From assembly GCA_910890315.1 (NCBI GenBank), contig CAJVGD010000012.1, positions 1,200,991 to 1,264,990 on the forward strand: a stretch of 64,000 nt of DNA, read 5' to 3'. The position numbers and the translations under genes were made by a program. Source of the stretch: Serendipita indica DSM 11827. Its lineage: Eukaryota > Basidiomycota > Agaricomycetes > Sebacinales > Serendipitaceae. Below the pieces are notes generated by a model. The model was not told where the DNA came from, ran no database searches, and saw nothing but the letters and a program-made list of their open reading frames with translations. Of this stretch, positions 21,880 to 32,917 are shown piece after piece (position 1 is the stretch's first letter; each line of letters starts with the position of its first letter).

Positions 21880-24800
21880 TCAGAGCCCGGCATCCGATCT
21901 AAACACCTTTTCAATCTCTCCGGCCGCATTGATTTTGTACCCATTTGTCGAAAACAACTTGGAACGATAGAATGCCGCGGCTTCGTATATCTCGTGGTCT
22001 TTTGCCTGTTATAGATGATTAGTCTCAGTGAGTGTGGGATGAGCACAGGAGGAACGTACCCTCGCTTCGAGTGCCTCGGTTGTGACGACGACTCGATCTG
22101 GTGCTGATCCAGTGACGAGTTGGTGCTGACGAACTTTGTCTTTGATCATCTGCCCCAACAAGAATGCTAGCAACTCTTCGTGATCCCGCGCGTGCGAGAG
22201 GTATTTGCGGAATCCCTATCAGAATTACGATCAGCAAGACTCTTCAGGTGAATAGAGTAAAGTCAGGATAGAAACACGAACGTACGCGTTCGAGAGACCT
22301 CCGTACGCTCAGCTTCTGCGCACTGAGGAAGCTTTGAACAGCAACCGAGATAGCAAGATCGACGTCGTCTGCGCGCACGTACTCGCGTAGATGCATTTTA
22401 GCGCTCGCCTCTGCCATTCTAGAGGCGCATAAAGTCAGTGTAAGTACCCAATTCGTGTATTTCGAGTGTATGGCCTCACCGAATCATGCTCTCCAAATGT
22501 CTCACTGTGATGGGGAAACTGCCAGTGGCGAGACTCTCTCGTCTCAGATCCGCAAACAAGTTGGACATCTTGGAGCGATCAATGTCGTGTAATTTGGGCT
22601 CGACACGCTCGCGCGCATAGAGGATATATTTGCGAAGCAAATCTTGTGGAATAATCTATCCAAACAGGCTCAGTGAGACCATAAATCGCATTGTGGAATG
22701 GAAATACGTACGTCTTGATCAAGGCTGTCACCAATAGTCATCTCCTCAACTTCGCCTTCGAATTTGGGATGGCTGCGAAGGTGGCTTCCGATCACGAAGC
22801 GCGCAAGGAGCTATTCGCGTCAGCCTTTTTCTATGGACAAGCAAGTTGAGCTCACCTCGTCGACAACAGGATCCACAAGGTCTCTTACAACACAGAGCAC
22901 GTCGAAACGGGACAATATTGGCTCTGTAAGTGCGACATTTTGTCCAAACCCAACCGTCCCGTCGTACCGCCCCTTGATGGGATTTGCTGCCGCGATGACA
23001 GCGCATCGAGCCTACCAAAGAGCCGAGAGTAAGTAAAGAAGTTCCAAGCGGAGATGAGAAGAAGTAAATTTACCTGAAGTGTTGTGATAATACCCGCTTT
23101 GCTGACACTAATCGTTTGTTGTTCCATAGCCTCGTGAATACTCGTACGGTCGGATTCATTCATCTTGTCAAACTCGTCGATCAAACACACTCCCTTATCC
23201 GCCAAGACGAGCGCTCCACCTTCCAGAGTCCATTCGCGTGTCACGGGGTCTTTACGGACACTGGCTGTCAAACCGACAGCTGAGGCTCCTTGACCTGTCG
23301 TGAAGACCGCCCTCGGTGCCGTTTTCTCGACGTATTTGAGGAACTGAGACTTGGCCGTTCCAGGATCTCCGAGCATCAGGACGTTGATGTCGCCTCGGAT
23401 ACGATGCTTGTCCTTGATATTCTTCTTGACTCCGCCAAACAAGCTGAGCGCAATGGCAGTTTTGATGTCTTCGTGACCGTATATGGACGGCGCAATGGAT
23501 TTGAATATGCGTTTGGCGATTCGAGGGTCCCTGCCGAGTTGCCTTATTTCCTTTTCGTCTGCCTCGCTTAGCGTGAGTGCGAGTGAGGGGTTCGAATTGC
23601 GCGAAATATAGTTGGCCTCGATAATCGTCGAGAAGACGGGGAAGCCGTTCTTCGTATTGAGTGATGCGTCAAAGTTGTTACGGTAAATACCCGTCACTTC
23701 GACTTCTTCTCCGGGCTTTGCACTATCGATGAGATCCCAGAGCAGGATTACCTCCCGGTGGCGAGGAAGGCGACCAGGTGGCACGCTCCCAGGCGCTTCT
23801 TGCAAAGTCATCCGTTGATAGTTTCGATACACTGTCATTTCACTGTTGACAGTGAAAGGTCCACGTCCAGAGCACTGCGGACAGACGCCAATTTTGACCT
23901 CCTTTCCACCGCCTTTGCCTCCACCTCCCGCGACAAGCGCATCTTGATAGAAAGGCCCAAGCACAGCTCCACACTTTCGGCAGTCAAATTTGACATACTT
24001 GAGTTGGGGGAAGACGCCAGTGCGACGTGTAATGACGCCAGAGACACGAACGAGAGAGTTCAAGTCGTTGCGTCTGAGAGAACGGAGGGTGGAAAAGGTA
24101 GGCAAATGCGTGATTCGAACATGAATTTCGGAGTGAATGCGCTCGTATGAAGGGTAAAAGAGCAGAATGCAGGCCAGTGCTACGTTGTCGAATATGGCTA
24201 GCATACTAGACGGAGAGTTGCTGAGGAAATAAGCGAGAACGGCTTTAGAGTTTGCTAAATGGTGATAGTTTACTTCCAGTGATTCCGCATTGGCTGGAGA
24301 TCGTCAGCGATCGAAGGTGAATAGAACCTCACACTGACTCTCTCCTAGGTCTTTGATGCGCTCTCCATATACGCTACTTCCTGCTTCGTCTCTATAGCTG
24401 AGTAGGAAGTGACGGAAGTGCTGTTCGATAGATCTCTGTACGCTCGGGGTGGCGATCCATTCTGCGATCGAATTGGCCTTGATGTCACTAAGATGTTCCA
24501 AAGGAATAGTCTGCACAGTTATTAGTCATCAAGATGGACAGAGGCGAAGAAAAACTCACATCCTCGATCCCCTCTGCGTCGTCGATGTCTTTCCGCTCGT
24601 CATACTGCTTGCGTACGCGCGGCTTCATACCAGCCAACAGTCCAGCTGCAGGATCCAGGTCATCATCGTCGTCTGCCTCCATTCCATCACTCAGGATGAA
24701 CGGCATCCGTTCCCGAGCGGCGGCGCGTCGTCCAGGCCCGCGACCAGCAGCGCGATCACGTCTATCCATCGCTTGCTCGGCTGCCCTTCGCGCAGCGGGA

Positions 24801-25361
24801 TCCATCTCATCAAACTCCTCTTCATCGTTGATATCGCGTTTGTCATATCGATCGAGTCGAGGATCTCGAACGTAATCCCTGCATCAGATTAGATACATTC
24901 CACACAGCAAACTAGCGTAGAATCTCACTCTTCCATGTCTTCGCCAAAGAGATCCTCGCCCTCGTCGTCTTCATCAACTGGTCGTCCTTCCACTTCATCC
25001 ACGTCGGGAACAGCCTCCACATCACTTATGCCGCTATTATCGTCTGTATCAGAAAATCTCTGGGGAGAGGATGGCGGTAAAGATGTGTTACGGCCGTCAG
25101 GAGATGAGCTTCGGGCGGCGCCGCGTATGTTTGTTGCGCGTTGCGCAGTCGATCTGCCACTTGTACCAGCTGCTTGACCTCTTCCTGTTGATGGAGATGG
25201 AGAACGCGGTCTTTTCAACCGCTGTCGCGTTTGAGCGGCTCGTTGCGACGGGCTGAGCTCTGGCGGCGAGGACTAGAGGAAATAATACATTAGATAAGGA
25301 ATACCCGTGGTAGATACTATCTAAGTCACATCTCAGGACCTGGATAGAAAATACAGACCAT
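21880..25361 (-). CDS. MCM2: DNA replication licensing factor MCM2
   Basis: Subunit of the MCM2-7 replicative helicase. The acidic, Ser/Pro-rich N-terminus (25270-24560) carries Cdc7 target-type acidic stretches. The OB-fold region with a zinc finger (CRKCG, about 24000, and CPQC, about 23885) precedes [20 protein letters not shown]. The AAA+ core has Walker [10 protein letters not shown] (about 23360), [19 protein letters not shown] and Walker [14 protein letters not shown] (near 23170), typical of MCM2, then [10 protein letters not shown] and the arginine finger SRFD (22910). Helical C-terminal exons end at the stop at 21880. Introns lie near 24900, 24540, 24290, 23070, 22855, 22710, 22660, 22470, 22420, 22280 and 22060. 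The first solid exon opens at about 25272 with acceptor CTAG. No in-frame ATG lies in it, so I propose a start exon that is just ATG at 25361-25359 followed by GTCTGT; this start is inferred. A Gly/Lys insert sits inside the zinc finger. Confidence 0.93.
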
Positions 25362-25762
25362 GTCGCCACACAAAAGTCAGGGCCAAAGTGGACTCTGGTC
25401 TCTTCCACATTCCGATTCAGATGGTTGAACCAGTAGATTCCCTGGAATCTGAACAAGTTTTTTATCTGAGAGGTTACTTGGTTTCTAGCTGCTCACAGAT
25501 CCTTTGGAAGGTAATCAAAAACGAGCTCACCCAACAGATCCAGTGCCGAAAATCGTGAGAAATGATTCGTAAATATGAAACATTAAACGAATCTTCTTCG
25601 GTAGTCCGTTGAATGGCAAAACTCGCTCAACGGCAAAATTTGCTCACTCGAGTTGGCAATCCGCGGACGGCAGGTCAAACATGTCTTAGCACCAAAAAGC
25701 CCCGAGGTATAAAGGAGACCACTGTTGCTTCATCCTTGGTGATAAATCTGCTCCCTTCCAGC
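25362..25762. other. Divergent promoter region MCM2 / SDR1
   Basis: About 400 bp between the proposed MCM2 start and the SDR1 ATG. It holds the SDR1 TATA box near its right end. I found no ACGCGT box for MCM2 here and no gene. Confidence 0.4.
25708..25714 (+). promoter_or_regulatory. TATA box of SDR1
   Basis: GAGGTATAAAGGAG, with TATAAAG about 50 bp upstream of the SDR1 ATG. The same element occurs at the same distance in front of SDR2, which supports its being functional or at least copied with the gene. Confidence 0.55.
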
Positions 25763-27060
25763 ATGCCGCGTAGCATTCGATGGGACGGTGTCTGCAAGCT
25801 ACTTGCAGAGTTTGCTCCTGGAACACCTCAGTGGAAAGTGGAGGATATTCCAGACCTCACAGGCAAAGTTGCTATCGTCACGGGCGGAAATGCAGGGATT
25901 GGATACGAGATTGTCAAGGTACGTCCTCTACAAGTCGTCCCGAGGTGAAGATGACACCGCATAGGCATTATTAACCAAGCACGCCAAAGTCTATCTCACG
26001 TCTCGCTCAACTACGAACGGAGAGGTTGCGGTCCGCAAGTTGCGCGATGAAGTGAAGGACGCAGACGTCCACGTGCTTGAGATTAACCTCGCTGACATGT
26101 CAAGCGTGAAGAGGGCGGCATCAGCTTTCCAAAGGTACTGTCTTCACGTAATCTTAGTGTCAACGTGCTGATCAGATACAGCAAAGAGACCCAGCTGCAT
26201 CTCCTTATCAACAACGCGTGCGTCTTCCTGGCCTTACTTTTTGGATCTCACTCTCTCCCAGTGGTGTAATGTCTCCACCAGTCGACCATGTGACCGCCCA
26301 AGGCTATGACCTTCAGTTCGGAACCAACGTCTTGGGTCACTACTATTTCACTCACCTTCTCCTCCCAACTCTCAAATCCACCTCTTCTTCTATTTCCGCC
26401 ACTGACCCTATCGGTGTGCGGATCGTTGAGTTGGCTTCAGACGCACATCTCCTTAGTGCGTTCACCGGTGGAGAGGTAATCAAGCTTGAGACTCTCAAAG
26501 ATGGGGACACAAGAAGGGCCGTCGGAACTACGCAGTTGTATATGCAGAGCAAATCTGGGAATATCCTGGTTGCGGCTGCACGTGCAAGAAAGATGACGGA
26601 ATTAGGTATCAACATCTTTACAGCAAGCGCCAATCCAGGTGAATCGGATACTCTGGGCTATATGGGGGATGTCTGACGGGCGATAGGGCGCATTGAGTCA
26701 AATCTTCAACGCCATGCACCTGCGATGGGCCAGATACTCGTACGTATGCTTCATACCCTCTCAGAAGCCGGTTCTAATTATTTCATAGAGCAAGCCAATG
26801 CTGTACCCCACAAAGATGGGCGCGTTGACTCCCTTGTATGTCGCTACGTCTCCCGAGGCGCTCAAACATAACGGAAAGGTACGGTGGTCTGACTCTCTCC
26901 TTGCATACCTGACTCTGCGCTAGTACTTTGCGCCGTGGGCAAGACGCAAGGAGCCACGTATCGATCACGAGAACAATATCGAAGTGGAGACAAACTCATT
27001 GGTTGGCTCGAGGAACAGACATCCTCGTTTGAGAGCAATAACGATATATCCTAACTAGAG
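25763..27060 (+). CDS. Short-chain dehydrogenase/reductase, copy 1 (C-terminus frame-shifted)
   Basis: NAD(P)-dependent oxidoreductase of the fungal WW-domain-oxidoreductase/retinol-dehydrogenase-like SDR group. Starts [20 protein letters not shown]. The Rossmann glycine motif [10 protein letters not shown] lies at 25878-25908. The NNAG element is rebuilt over an intron (26215-26268; NNA|GVMSPPV), [14 protein letters not shown] follows, and the active-site YxxxK is YMQSKSGN (26537-26560) with the Ser in VELASDA. Introns follow at about 25919-25965, 26136-26178, 26638-26686, 26742-26790 and 26880-26923. The extreme C-terminus is shifted: a one-base loss near 26989 moves the expected [12 protein letters not shown] out of frame, so the protein ends in unrelated residues at 27060. 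The catalytic core is intact, so it may still work. Substrate unknown. Confidence 0.8.
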
Positions 27061-27166
27061 GCATCGGTGTATTTAATTCTGTTTACATTTTTCTCTACCA
27101 ACTCCATACATCAAAGATATATATGAACCTTGACGCGTCCCAGTCAGCCTGTGTAACGCCAGTACA

Positions 27167-27440
27167 CTAATCAATCGTGATCTCTTCGAGCTTTGGAGCC
27201 GGTAATCCCGACTCAGTGCAGATGGCGCGGACGAACTCCGTCGCATTGACATGCGTGCGCCTGAAGACCACCCTTTTGATATTGGGATGCGATTGGATGA
27301 GAGAATGACATAAATTGTCGGAGAAATATGTGACTTCATTAGCAGACGAGCGTCTCGAGACAGGTGGCTCTGTCCAGCCTTCGAGTATGAGCTCAGTACA
27401 CGGAGAGAGAAGGCCTCTTAGTGCCTTAATCTTATCTACT
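27167..27440 (-). pseudogene. Orphan 3' fragment of an F-box/LRR-like gene
   Basis: On the reverse strand, one frame from about 27430 to the TAG at 27167 reads RGLLSPCTELILEGWTEPP, then DNLCHSLIQSHPNIKRVVF and FVRAICTESGLPAPKLEEI. This is the style of the C-terminal LRR-like part of Agaricomycete F-box proteins. No F-box or upstream exons are present before the NLR1 leader, so it is a severed 3' end of about 87 codons. The family assignment is inferred from style, not from a specific match. Confidence 0.45.
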
Positions 27441-27888
27441 CACCTCATTACAAATGGTAAGAACGCCGGACTTATAGGGATTCGCAAAACTATCCCTTAT
27501 CGAATATATCTCTGATTTGATATCTTGTGCAACTCAAGGCAACCCCCGTCGGCCTCCGGCTGGCCTGTCAAGCACAGGTGGCGAGAGTCATATCAATTTC
27601 GCCGTCTACCTAAGATTTGGCGTCGTCTTCTTGCGCACTAGGCGTGTGGTAGTTAACGAGTCGAAGCGAATATTGGGCTGTACAAGGTCAACCTTGTGCG
27701 GCGTCACGATCTGTCTAATACCTTACTTATGCAAAGAGGAGGTCGCACGTTGTTCCCTACCACCGGATATTGTGAATGGTGCTGGCAGACGGCTGGAGCC
27801 ACCATGCCAGTCTCCATTCAACAGCCGTTTGACGCGAGGCTGCTCAGCAAAAGCCTGTTCTTGTTCCCAACCATCTTGATCACACAGG
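27441..27888. promoter_or_regulatory. 5' flank and leader of NLR1
   Basis: The last 110 bp (about 27775-27888) share blocks with the leaders of NLR2 and NLR3: a segment like AATGGTGCTGGCAGAC, then GCCAGTCTC, GCCGTTTGACGC and CTGTTCTTGTTCCC just before the ATG. This flank was copied with the gene family. No other gene is evident. Confidence 0.45.
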
Positions 27889-30800
27889 ATGTCTGGTCCT
27901 GGCTGGAGATTGTGGGATCTTTTCCGCATTTCCAAACCTTCGTCACAAACGACCGACAAAGGGACAACCATCCTTGGCCCAGATATCAGCAATCTTTCAA
28001 CGTCAAAAGCCAAGTCGAAGACGGATGAATTTGGCTTTCTCGAACTCGCGTCGGGGACGGATCCTATCGTTGAGTGAGTAACGGTTTGCTTACGCGCGAA
28101 ATCTTGAGCCGACCACGTCAGCATTGTCGCCATCCATGGCTTGGATGGCCACAGAGAGAAGACATGGACGGCGGAGAGTGGCGTCTTGTGGCTTCGAGAC
28201 CTCTTACCAGCTGACATACCCAACGCCCGAATCCTTGTGTATGGCTACGACGCTGATACTCGCAGTCGGGAGTGTGTCTCAACACAGACGATATATCAAC
28301 ATGCGGACAAGTTTGTCAAGTCCCTCTTACGGCAGCGTAGTGATATTCCACGTGTGAGTAGCGCGCTGGTCCGTCTCGAAATGTATCTCAAACTCCCGCA
28401 GAGACCAATCATTTTCGTTGCGCACAGTTTGGGAGGCATAGTCCTTAAACAGGTATCCCCGTCCCAAGACCCAATTGCTTGATCTGATAGTCGCCTAGGC
28501 ACTCGTCCTTTGTCACAACCAGAGCAGGGGTTCGACAAATCCACTGCGGAATATATTGGTGTCTACTCATGCCGTTCTTTTCTTCGGAACACCTCATTCA
28601 GGGGTGAAAGGCGTCGAGCTTTTGCGCACCATAAACCGGCTTTTGTCAATATACCTGAGGACAACAGATTCTATCCTCCAGCATCTCATGGAACACTCGG
28701 CAGCGCTGGAGAACATACAGAATCTATACGTTTCGGCGAGCGAGGAGATTGAAACTGTTCTATTTTACGAAGTGTATGAGACGCCAATCATTGGCGGTAA
28801 AAGGCAAATGGTGAGTAGAATGCCTACTGGTCCATTCGTGTCTGAAGTGTGTAGATTGTACCACGTCATTCGGCAACAGCTGGCGGAGATCGACATGCGA
28901 CTGAAGAGGCACTGGACGCTGACCACTGTGAAATGGTCAAGTTCACCAGCAGAAAGCAGACAAATTATTCGACCATTCTTTCATACATCAAGATGCATGT
29001 CGAAGGGGCTATGACTGCAGTGACAAAAAAATGGGCAACAGAGGACGCTCATCGAGGTTTGTGGAGTCATAATGACATGCTCGCTTACTAATTATGATCA
29101 GCCGTAGATGATCAGTCGTCGCATGAGGCCGTATTACTAAAACCTCGACTCGTCGTGTCGCGGAACTACGTCGATAGACCGGAAATTCAATCCCTCATCA
29201 CGCAGAATCTGCTCCCAGATAGTCATACGCGTCATCAGCCGCGGTGCATATTGCACGGGATCGGTGGGGCGGGCAAAACTCAGCTGGCCATGAATTGGAT
29301 TCGGGATCACGAAAGCCGGTACGAATTGCTCAAGCTTTGAGGGCAAATTTCTAATCGTTGGCTAGGTTCACTCGGGTTATTATCATAGATGCTTCCAGTC
29401 AAACCCAGTTGGAAAAAGACTTGGAGACCTCGATCCGCGTATTAGGCCCAGCGTACAGCGAGATGACCTGGAATGATGCGGTTGCATACCTGGATGGAAA
29501 AGCAAAAGGCTGGTTGCTGTTCTTCGACAACGCCGACTCTCCAGATCTCGACCTTCGCCCATACCTCCCTGTTTCCACTCATGGAGCAGTTTTGATCACC
29601 ACTCGAAATGGTGAATGCGCCAACTACGCTCCAGATGGCGCAGTTCTTGTCGGTGATCTGGAGGAGAACGAGGCGATCGAGCTCCTTCATAGAATGGCTA
29701 ACGTCACACCTCAAGATGACGCCCAGTCGCTCAAGATTGTCAGAGAGTTGGGGATGCTAGCGCTCGCCGTCACTCAGGCAGGGGCATATATTCGCAAGAC
29801 ACGGCGCCTCGATGCGTACCTCGACACGTTTCGTAAACATCGAGATCGCCTTATGCGCCAGAAGCCAGACATCGGCAGCGAGTACACATACTCGACCTAT
29901 ACCGCGTTCGACCTCTCCTTCAACTACCTCCCCGAAAAGACACAAGAATTCCTGAAGCTCTGTGCATTTCTTCATCCCTCACTCATTCCCATTACTCTCT
30001 TTGAAGAGTCAACAATGAACAGTTTCACGACATATACTGTCTTGGAAAGCTGTCCTCCCCCGGAGAGTGACAAGGAGTTCGCGTCCAAGCTCGAGGAGAC
30101 TTTAGGCTCGATGTGGGACGAAATCGAGTTCCAGGAACTTATTGATTCTGCCTCTCGCGCCTCGTTTATCGAGGTTTCGATCGATGGGTTATTCTATAGC
30201 ATTCATTCCCTCTTCCAAGTGTATATCAGGGACCGCATGGGAGAAGGAAATGCCCAGCAGCATACAAACATAACCGCGCAACTCGTACTCGGTTCGATCC
30301 GGCCCCACGAGGGCAGTAATGCACGGCTTTGGCATCTGCTCCCCCATGCCAACGCCATACCTCGATCCGTGCAACTTGGAAATGCGGCGCACGCGTTGGC
30401 CTTTCACGAGCTGTACAAGGCTTTGGGTGACTGGGAGTCGTGTCGAGAGCTGCTAGAGTTTGCCCTCGGGCAGCTTCGACAGGATAAAGGTGAAAAGCAC
30501 GAAGACACGATATGGATCATGAGCTCGCTTTCTATCGCGTTAGATGGGTGCGGTGAATTCGACGAGATGGAAAAGTTGGAGCTCGCAGTGCTGAAACTCC
30601 GCCTGGAGACGCTAGGAGAAGCGCATCCGGACACCATCATGGCAATGGCCAATTTAGCCACGACTTTGCGGCACAGAGGTCGGTTGAAGGAAGCGGAAGA
30701 CATAGAACGAATTGTACTAGCTCGACGCCTGGAGATTGGTGGAGAACGGCATCCAGAAACAATATTGGCCAGAAATAACCTCGCAACCACCTTGAGTGAG

Positions 30801-31656
30801 CTCGGCCAATTGGACGACGCGGAAGAAATGTATAAAGATATACTCACTTGGCAGATCGAGACGTTAGGTCGACAGCATGCAGACACTATTATAACAATGA
30901 ACAACCTTGCTGTTACATTGCAACGCCTCGGTCAGCTGGAGGAGGCGGAGGCAATGCAACGACAAGTGCTTGCCCTGCAGATCGATGCCCTTGGCGAAAG
31001 GCATCCCGAAACTATCAATGCAAAGAGCAACCTCGCCTTGACAATCTGGGATCGTGATCGATTTGACGAGGCGGAAGAAATGCAACGGGAGATACTCGCC
31101 CTGCAGCTCGAGCTACGTGGAGAGGAACATCCAGATACGTTGGTAGCAGAAAGCAACCTTGCCATCACATTGTACAGCAGTGGTCAGATGGCCGAGGCAG
31201 AAAAGTTGCAACGAAAGGTCCTCGCTCTGCGACTTGAGCTCCTGGGTCGAGAGCATCCAGACACGCTTGACGCCTCACAAAACTTATCCCTTACATTGTG
31301 TCACTCTGGTCAGCAGGAAGAAGGCATCAAGCTCCTACAAGAGACCACAGAACTGCGCATCGAGGTCCTGGGTGACGACCATCCTCGTACTATGGAAGCG
31401 AAAGAAGTTCTCCAACTCATGCAGCCTAAGCGACTTGGTGGCTCTCGTCGTCGCCTTCAATCTCAATCCGCCATTAGCTTACCTAATACAACAAGAAGCG
31501 TTGGAGCAAACAAGGTATTCTTAAATTGTCGTATTGAAACCATCTGATCATTTGTAGCGCAAGCACGAGGATACGGAGACCATGCCAGACGTTCGGGAGC
31601 CTCGCACGAAGCGCACCAGCAAGCGAGTTGCTAACAATAGGAGGAAGGCAAAATAA
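27889..31656 (+). CDS. NLR-like STAND protein 1: SesB-like hydrolase, NB-ARC, TPR
   Basis: Fungal NLR of about 1,150 residues, a class linked to non-self recognition and programmed cell death. Order: an N-terminal leader ending GFLELASGTDPIVE; an alpha/beta hydrolase of the SesB type (AIHGLDGHREKTWT, YGYDADTRS, nucleophile elbow FVAHSLGGIVLKQ at 28412-28450, FFGTPHSGVKG, and probable catalytic His in LDADHCEMVKF); NB-ARC with P-loop GIGGAGKTQLAM (29257-29292), Walker B LLFFDNAD (29514-29537), sensor VLITTRN and a GLPL-like GMLALAVTQAGAYI. Then about eight diverged 42-residue TPRs of kinesin-light-chain/NPHP3 type (LGxxHPxTxxAxxNLAxTL), 30490-31420. Introns lie at about 28077-28122, 28352-28395, 28453-28498, 28811-28858, 29055-29102, 29322-29365 and 31519-31558. 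A separate last exon adds a basic tail. All motifs are intact, so it should be the functional member of the three. Confidence 0.88.
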
Positions 31657-31972
31657 TTGGTCTACGCCTACGATACATACTCTTTTCTTTGACGTCCGTG
31701 TTTGCTGCTTCCGTCCATTTCAGTTCACCCTTTCACGATTTCTTCCTGTTATTTGTTCGTGTTCTTTCTTCCATTTGAAATTGATAGAATATTTTGACCG
31801 TGAAAATGTATAAACAAGAACTGTTCCGATGCAGGATATCTCGACTGGCCGCGGTTGTATCCAGCGGCCTGGTTTTGCATCGTCGAGACGCGGGACCAGT
31901 CAGATCCATCGGTGGATGGCGCCAAGCTATTCGGCGACGGCTGCTCTAGATTTCGGTATACTGATGCTCGAT
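31657..31972. other. NLR1 3' flank
   Basis: About 315 bp between the NLR1 stop and the DBF4 fragment. It is T-rich with no coding signal, RNA gene or repeat that I can see. Confidence 0.4.
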
Positions 31973-32625
31973 CTATGAGTGTTTGAGGAGAGCGACTGTG
32001 GGTTTGGAGGCCTCGAACCCGAGGCGACCGATGCCTTGATAGCTGATATTGGTAGAGTCGGCAACGAGGAAAGCGGCGAGTTTGTTAAAGTAAGTGTAGT
32101 CGTGCCTTCTCGAGTTGGGGTCGCGTTCGAGGGTCATGTCCGTCGCCTTTTCCGTGGCAAGTAGACTTGAAAGGGATGCAGATGCAGCGTTTGGTCGTTC
32201 GGACGGTGGAGGGGAATGCCAGGTACCGCCATGGCCTCGCGCTTTGAGTGCTTTCGCTACGCCGACGATGCGGTAGGGAGTTTTGGGAGAGGCGGATGCG
32301 AGGCCCGTTTTCGCGACACAGTATGTACCGCTGCTGTTGTGGTCGTGGTAGACTTGGGTAGACGAGCAAGGGCTCTTGTGTCCAAGACGGATTCGACGAG
32401 CTCTGAGGCGGAGTGTCAGTCCAATTCCAGAAGAGAAGGAGTACACGTACTTGCGATACCCCACAACTTCAAGTCCCATTGGTCTGCCCTTCACATCAGG
32501 CGAGCTATAATACCAAAGTCAGGGCCAGTCATCCAGTTCAAACACGGCTTACATTTCCAGTCCAAAAAGATCTTGGAGCGTTGCTATTTTCGGGGCAACA
32601 AGAGATTTTACGTGACGTAGGCGGG
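31973..32625 (-). pseudogene. Truncated DBF4 fragment 1
   Basis: Reverse-strand reading matches the middle of the intact DBF4 at 47760-48420, including SERPNAASASLSSLLATEKA, TLERDPNSRRHDYTYFNKL and GRLGFEASKPTV. The match stops just before the FGGPGVNEN block of the intact gene and replaces it with ALLKHS and a stop. At its 5' side it still matches the end of the preceding exon (CTCTTGTTG...CCGAAAA near 32590) and its intron. Neither the BRCT-like start nor the zinc finger is present, so it cannot act as a Cdc7 activator. It is convergent to NLR1, as intact DBF4 is to NLR3, which fits a duplicated NLR-DBF4 block. Confidence 0.8.
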
Positions 32626-32917
32626 TAATTAGCTTGTTGTTTTGTCTACGCGATGTTTGGCAGCAGCAGGATCCCGCCTCTGCGTTGGACGGCTCTTGTT
32701 ATAGGGTATAATTGGTTCTCTGTTACTTATTCAAGTTGAGACAGAAGTACATCAATTGGTGGCCAGGTTTGATGATTCGAATTGAGAAGTGCCTGGCCGT
32801 GTGATGCCGCTAGCTCGGGTTGACAGGACTTCAAGTATGCTTTAGCGCCAATAAACTCTCAGGGTATAAAAGGAGCTACTGTGCGTCCATCCCTGGTGGT
32901 CACTCCTCTTTTCCGAC
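32626..32917. promoter_or_regulatory. 5' flank of SDR2 with TATA box
   Basis: Contains GGGTATAAAAGGAGC (TATAAAA at 32865-32871), about 50 bp before the SDR2 ATG and matching the SDR1 arrangement. The left part (32631-32665, GCTTGTTGTTTTG...ACGCGATGTTTGGC) recurs at 34755-34790 next to the second DBF4 fragment. Confidence 0.5.

Noticed and set aside
27723-28223. 166-codon reverse-strand frame over the NLR1 start
   Set aside because: Covers the conserved hydrolase exon of NLR1 and the copied leader; shadow only.
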